Assembly: GCA_028820215.1 (NCBI GenBank)
Contig: JAPPKD010000218.1
Span: 1 to 29,561, forward strand
Length of the DNA stretch: 29,561 nt
Reading direction: 5' to 3'
Origin: Spirochaetaceae bacterium
GTDB taxonomy: Bacteria; Spirochaetota; Spirochaetia; SZUA-6; Bin103
Made by a program: the position numbers and the translations under genes. Below are positions 26,341 to 29,561 of this stretch, piece after piece (position 1 is the first letter of the stretch; each line of letters starts with the position of its first letter). Under the pieces are notes generated by a model that ran no database searches, was not told the origin of the DNA, and saw only the letters and a program-made list of their open reading frames with translations.

Positions 26341-27248
26341 GCCTGGCCGTTCGAGCGCTGTTCCGCTACGCGCTGCCGCTGGCGATCATCGCCGCCCTGT
26401 CGGTCTACCTGGTCGTGCGGCGTGACGACCGGCTGCACTACGAGCTGCCGGTCGTGCCGCCCATGGCGGAGTCCGCCGTCGACCGGGTCGAGGTCGAGCG
26501 CGGCGATGCGCGGGTGGTGCTTGAGCGCACCGAAGACGGCTGGCTGATCGACGGCCCCGGGTATCCCGCGGAGCCCAGGATCGTCGACGGCATGGTGCGC
26601 GTGGCGGCCACCCTCACCCTGAGCGACCTGATCGCCGAAGAGCCGACCTACGGGCGCTACGGCCTGGACGAGACGGAGGCCATCACCGCCACCTTCCTGG
26701 AGGGCGCCGACCGGCTGCGCGTGCTCAGGATCGGCAAGCGGGCGCCGACCTACAGCCACACCTACGTGCTGATCGACGACGACCCGCGCGTGTACCAGGC
26801 GACCGGCGACCTGACCCGTGCCTTCTCCACGCAGGAGCAGGTGTTGCGCGACAAGTCGATCCTGAGCTTCGAGACGGCCGACATCTCCGCAATCTCGGTA
26901 CGGACCGCGACCGGAGCCCTGGAGTTGCGGCGCGGCGTGCCGCCGACGCAGGAGGAGTCGGTGACCTGGACCGCCGTCGGCGGCAGCGACCGCGATCCCG
27001 AGGCGATCAGGCGCGCGCTCGACCGTCTGGCGGGGATGGTGGCCACCCGCTTCGTCGCAGCCGTCCCGGAGGCCGCGCCGCTGGTGGACGTGGAGTTTCG
27101 CGGTGCCGAGACCTCGCACCGGCTGACGATCTACCCGAAGGCGGACAGCGCGCACGTGGCGACCTCGTCCGACGTCGACGGGCCGTTCGTGTTGCTGCCG
27201 GTGCTGCTGAACGACGTGTTCGCCGCGTTCGACGTGGTGTCAGAATGA
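26337..27248 (+). CDS. DUF4340 family protein
   Basis: Protein of 303 residues with an N-terminal anchor (RALFRYALPLAIIAALSVYLVV, residues 6-27) and an extracytoplasmic beta-rich body. DUF4340 marks include the repeated strands VDRVEVERGDARVVLER and DGWLIDGP, ATLTLSDLIAEEPTYGRYGLDE, and the mid-domain segment YVLIDDDPRVYQATGDLTRAF. These proteins sit directly after GldG-like genes in many bacteria and are thought to form part of the same complex; no enzyme activity is known. The start is GTG 26337 (GTGA overlap), placed just before the anchor. The CobO gene overlaps its 3' end by ATGA. Confidence 0.88.
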   Translation: MSLAVRALFRYALPLAIIAALSVYLVVRRDDRLHYELPVVPPMAESAVDRVEVERGDARVVLERTEDGWLIDGPGYPAEPRIVDGMVRVAATLTLSDLIAEEPTYGRYGLDETEAITATFLEGADRLRVLRIGKRAPTYSHTYVLIDDDPRVYQATGDLTRAFSTQEQVLRDKSILSFETADISAISVRTATGALELRRGVPPTQEESVTWTAVGGSDRDPEAIRRALDRLAGMVATRFVAAVPEAAPLVDVEFRGAETSHRLTIYPKADSAHVATSSDVDGPFVLLPVLLNDVFAAFDVVSE

Positions 27249-27871
27249 GCGAAGAGACTCGGCACGCGGCCGCGACGGACCGCGAGCACGGCGAGCGCAT
27301 GCGCGCGCTGCAGGCCGAACAGCGGGCCAAGGTCGCTCGCGCGTCGAATCCCGACCGGGGGCTGGTGCTGGTCCACACCGGCAACGGCAAGGGCAAGTCG
27401 AGCGCCGCCTTCGGCGTCGTTGCGCGCGCCCTCGGCTGGGGCAAGCGCGTCGGCGTCGTCCAGTTCATCAAGGGCACCTGGAAGACCGGCGAGCGCCAGT
27501 TCTTCAGCCGCTTCCCGGACCTGCTGGAGTGGCGCACCACCGGCTCGGGATTCACCTGGGACACCCAGGATCGCGAGGCGGACATCGCCACCGCGCGCTC
27601 GGGACTGGACGTCGCGCGCGAGATGATCACCGGCGGCGATCTCGACCTGGTCGTCCTGGACGAGATCAACGTGGTGATGAGCTACGACTACCTGCCGGCG
27701 GACGAGGTCCTGCAGTGCCTGGAGGCGCGCTCGCCCCGCACGCACGTGATCCTGACCGGCCGCGGCGCTCCGGCGGAGCTGATCGACCACGCCGACCTGG
27801 TGAGCGAGATGGTCGAGGTCAAGCACCCCTTCCAGGCCGGCATCAAGGCTCAGCGCGGCATCGATTTCTGA
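27245..27871 (+). CDS. cobO: Cob(I)yrinic acid a,c-diamide adenosyltransferase
   Basis: CobO/CobA-type corrinoid adenosyltransferase of 208 residues. It transfers the adenosyl group of ATP to the cobalt of a reduced corrinoid, giving adenosylcobalamin precursors. The P-loop is HTGNGKGKSSAAFG (44-57, with Lys49 and Lys51), followed by VGVVQFIKGTW and the acidic segment DLVVLDEINVVMSYDYL. The substrate-binding RGAP and AELIDHADLVSEM blocks are also present. The N-terminal 35 residues are a charged extension (HGERMRALQAEQRAKV) common in this family. It is translationally linked (ATGA) to the DUF4340 gene, which is odd because no other cobalamin gene is in the window. It marks the end of the dense high-GC operon. 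Confidence 0.93.
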   Translation: MSEETRHAAATDREHGERMRALQAEQRAKVARASNPDRGLVLVHTGNGKGKSSAAFGVVARALGWGKRVGVVQFIKGTWKTGERQFFSRFPDLLEWRTTGSGFTWDTQDREADIATARSGLDVAREMITGGDLDLVVLDEINVVMSYDYLPADEVLQCLEARSPRTHVILTGRGAPAELIDHADLVSEMVEVKHPFQAGIKAQRGIDF

Positions 27872-28323
27872 GTTCAGCTCCTGCCGCCGCACTCACTCGC
27901 CCGCACGCGGAACGCCCACCTCCAGACCCCCAACGCGGTGTAGTTATCAGAACCTGCATTGCCATCCCTCTCCACGGTGCGCACCCAACTCCGCCCTGGT
28001 CAGGAAGATCACAGTCTTCCGAGCACCAGCCGATCGCCTGATTGTGGACTCCGTCACGCTCGTGGCATACGCTCTTAGCCGAGCGACAGATCGCCTGCGG
28101 AATAGCCCATCCACCTATGGACCCCATCCGACCTAACGCCAGCATCCGCCCACAGCCGGGAGGTGTTCCACTGCGTCTACCTAACGACGCTCTTTCCTTC
28201 ACAGAGCCAGACAGCCGCCTCGCGGTTTCCACTTCCTCAAACCCATCCAGTCGCACATCAACTCCCTGCAGCGACCGGCTGACACGACGTCAACCGGAAT
28301 CCGCTCCCCAATCTGACTATTGG
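27872..28323. other. Gene-free gap of about 450 bases at the edge of a lower-GC segment
   Basis: No convincing gene is seen on either strand. The plus-strand frame leading into the next gene is open from 28042, but its product is Pro/Ser/Thr-rich without a domain and lacks a ribosome site. A minus-strand frame (27843-28256) also looks non-coding. The plus strand is C-rich and G-poor in many stretches. A modest stem, GGAAGA (28003-28008) and TCTTCC (28015-28020) with a 6-base loop, has no T-tract. It may contain the cobO terminator and the next operon's promoter, but neither can be fixed. Confidence 0.45.
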
Positions 28324-29307
28324 ATGCGGTCCGTATCCTTTGCTGCGCTCCACCGACTCTTGTGCGCCATGGCCGAACCCCCACAGGGTCTCACCGCAAG
28401 CGAAATCAACGATCTCGTTCTTAACCACGGACTTACTCTTACCGCCAACAACCCTCATCCGGCGCCCACCACCCTTTACCATTATCGAAATACTCTGCTG
28501 CGATTGCAACTCATTTGCCGACACGGCAGGAAGCTGCGCCCCAATCTAAAGGATCCCGTCGTCTGTGAATTGCTCCGTCTGTCGCCCCCCCCCAATACCG
28601 CCCCTTCACTCCACCCTCACGCGCAGGAGCAATTCGCTCGCCTAGTCCTACGCAACGATCAGTGTCGCTCGTTGTTCTTCGGCTTGTTCATGCCTCAAGA
28701 CGACCCCCTCCTGTCCCTCCATGACTTTCGCCATCGAAGTGTCACCGTCAGCTGGTGGCACCAACGCTCCATTACGAGACAAGTGCAGGTAGTCCTCCGC
28801 AACAACCACACAGGCGTTACAGCACGTTGCGCCTCACCCGTGAGCAAGACCTCAATCATGTACGGCGTGCGCTACTGGGCCCGCGACGAATTGCAACTCA
28901 TCGACGAATACTCTCCACCGGGAGGAGGAAGCACAACAATGTTTCCCCTGTCTGGAAACCCCGCCGTTACGCCGAACATCACTATGACCACAGTCTCTCG
29001 GCTGCTCTCATTCCGCAGCTCCGCCGACTGGACCGTGTTCTCCATCCATGATCTGATTGTGCGCTGTTGCGAGACACAACGCAAACCGCGAATCGTTCTA
29101 TTCGCAGCCATTGATTGGCTCATCCGAGAGTGGCCGCGACTAACCGTATTGATCCCAACTTCATCTGCGCTCGCTACCCTGAATGCGACCTCTTTGCATG
29201 GAGCTGACACCATATTGAGACGGTATTACAGACACGGCACCGGCCCCTACATTTCTCACATTCGTATCCACAAGGACGTCGTCGCGCCAACGGAGAACGT
29301 GCAATAA
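28324..29307 (+). CDS. Unknown protein with a winged-helix-like N-terminus, accessory-region gene
   Basis: Product of 327 residues that I cannot assign to a named family. Residues 1-80 look like a winged helix (LHRLLCAMAEPPQGLTASEIN, then TTLYHYRNTLLRLQLICRHG). The middle has RNDQCRSLFFGLFMP and GVRYWARDELQLIDEY, and the end is helical and alpha/beta-like (FSIHDLIVRCCETQRKP, LTVLIPTSSALATLNA). It has no signal peptide or membrane helix. The start ATG 28324 was chosen because the recognisable domain begins there; ATG 28369 is an alternative, and the upstream open stretch looks non-coding. Base composition is lower in GC than the core genes (55-57% in sampled lines). A 9-C tract lies in the coding sequence. 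Its stop overlaps the next NTPase gene by one base (TAATG), so the two are probably a unit, perhaps a defence or DNA-transaction module. Confidence 0.6.
   Translation: MRSVSFAALHRLLCAMAEPPQGLTASEINDLVLNHGLTLTANNPHPAPTTLYHYRNTLLRLQLICRHGRKLRPNLKDPVVCELLRLSPPPNTAPSLHPHAQEQFARLVLRNDQCRSLFFGLFMPQDDPLLSLHDFRHRSVTVSWWHQRSITRQVQVVLRNNHTGVTARCASPVSKTSIMYGVRYWARDELQLIDEYSPPGGGSTTMFPLSGNPAVTPNITMTTVSRLLSFRSSADWTVFSIHDLIVRCCETQRKPRIVLFAAIDWLIREWPRLTVLIPTSSALATLNATSLHGADTILRRYYRHGTGPYISHIRIHKDVVAPTENVQ
28585..28593 (+). repeat. Nine-base poly-C tract inside a coding sequence
   Basis: CCCCCCCCC encodes part of SPPPN at about residue 90 of the winged-helix-like protein. The present length keeps the frame. 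Loss or gain of one C would truncate the protein, so the tract could vary by slippage during replication, or be prone to sequencing error. A shorter run of seven C's (29369-29375) lies early in the downstream gene. Confidence 0.7.
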
Positions 29308-29561
29308 TGTCCACTCCACTTCGGAAACTTCGGCTTGAATTCAACCCTTTCGAACCGTCCGCAACTGGCCCCCCCTTGAGAGCCCAGCTATGTCCCCCAA
29401 AGCCCCTAGCTGATCAGACCCGTAGCCTCCTTGATTCGCATCAAACTGGCGGTGGTGTAAAGGCGGTTGTCATCACCGGGGAATACGGAGCGGGAAAGAG
29501 TTGCCTCCTGTTGGGTCCCACGTAGTTTCGTCAGGGAATTCCCGGAATGATTCGCCCGGGT
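29307..29561 (+). pseudogene. 5' fragment of a P-loop ATPase, frame interrupted near the window end
   Basis: The frame starts at ATG 29307, overlapping the upstream stop by one base. It encodes MSTPLRKLRLEFNPFEPSAT, then a stretch ending in the Walker A motif VVITGEYGAGKSCLL, and hits a stop (29523-29525) just after it. NTPases of this type continue for several hundred residues. Reading the last bases in the other frames gives plausible continuations: WVPRSFVREFPE after dropping one T, then MIRPG back in the first frame. So at least two indels, or poor sequence at a contig end, probably broke the frame. The gene is likely the ATPase partner of the winged-helix-like protein. Its type beyond the P-loop (STAND, ORC-like or BREX-like) cannot be told from this fragment. 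Confidence 0.5.

Noticed and set aside
28003..28020. Stem GGAAGA/TCTTCC as cobO terminator
   Set aside because: Only 6 bp, no T-tract, and about 130 bases after the stop; too weak to call.
27843..28256. Minus-strand open frame of 137 residues after cobO
   Set aside because: Overlaps the cobO end, lacks a ribosome site, and the translation shows no domain or regular hydrophobic pattern.
28042..28323. Upstream extension of the winged-helix-like gene to ATG 28042
   Set aside because: The extra 94 residues are Pro/Ser/Thr-rich without structure, and a plausible domain starts only at 28324.
28324..29561. Naming the last two genes as part of Dpd, BREX, DISARM or another known defence system
   Set aside because: Only one unknown protein and an ATPase fragment are visible; no diagnostic methylase, PglZ, helicase or TGT-like gene is present to justify a name.

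Overview
The window is a dense, high-GC bacterial stretch (about 67% GC by eye in the core genes), with short intergenic gaps and many ATGA or GTGA start/stop overlaps. No rRNA, tRNA, CRISPR array or transposase was seen. The host is most plausibly a high-GC free-living spirochaete, possibly an uncultured lineage. This rests on the LplB/YtcP-type sugar permeases with a large binding protein whose mature N-terminus is rich in Gly, Gln and Glu, and on the GldA/GldF/GldG plus DUF4340 export-type ABC operon. That assignment is inference and other GC-rich phyla are not excluded. The window begins inside a gene and its last gene is interrupted within about 60 bases of the end, so both edges may be contig ends.

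Layout. 1-2241: the 3' part of a GH36 alpha-galactosidase-like gene, then a HEPN/MNT toxin-antitoxin pair. 2281-5655: a copper module with a near-canonical CueR-type operator, a P1B-1 copper ATPase and an overlapping secreted DsbA-like oxidoreductase, closed by a stem-loop. 5681-6566: a ferritin-like diiron protein on the minus strand with its promoter and a palindromic operator, next to an AT-rich tract. 6567-8158: a P-loop ATPase and PD-(D/E)XK nuclease that look like one gene split by a one-base frameshift. 8183-11489 (minus): a MetF-like protein, a sulfatase and a SpoU/TrmH RNA methyltransferase.

11552-17475: an (alpha/beta)8 glycosidase-like protein, a P-loop kinase-like protein with an aberrant Walker A, and two sugar ABC permeases. 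These converge on a binding-protein gene across a perfect 11-bp-stem terminator. 17574-22650: a Tat-exported sulfite-oxidase-family molybdoenzyme, an acetyl-xylan-esterase-like hydrolase, an L-threonine-dehydrogenase-like SDR and a PhyH-type dioxygenase. Together with the GH36, the glycosidase and the sulfatase, these suggest scavenging of sulfated or acetylated glycans and small organics. 22680-27871: a tightly overlapping five-gene operon (ABC ATPase, ABC-2 permease, GldG-like, DUF4340, CobO).

27872-29561 differs in character. It has lower GC (about 55-57% in sampled lines), a 450-base gap without a convincing gene, a winged-helix-like unknown protein with a 9-C tract, and a one-base-overlapping NTPase whose frame breaks just after Walker A. 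It looks like the edge of an acquired, possibly defence-related, island.

A recurring feature is a TANNNT-like -10 hexamer 6-9 bases before start codons that lack a Shine-Dalgarno sequence (1542, 6567, 11489, 11552, 21784). This suggests leaderless transcripts are used alongside normal leadered genes such as the ferritin and the binding protein.
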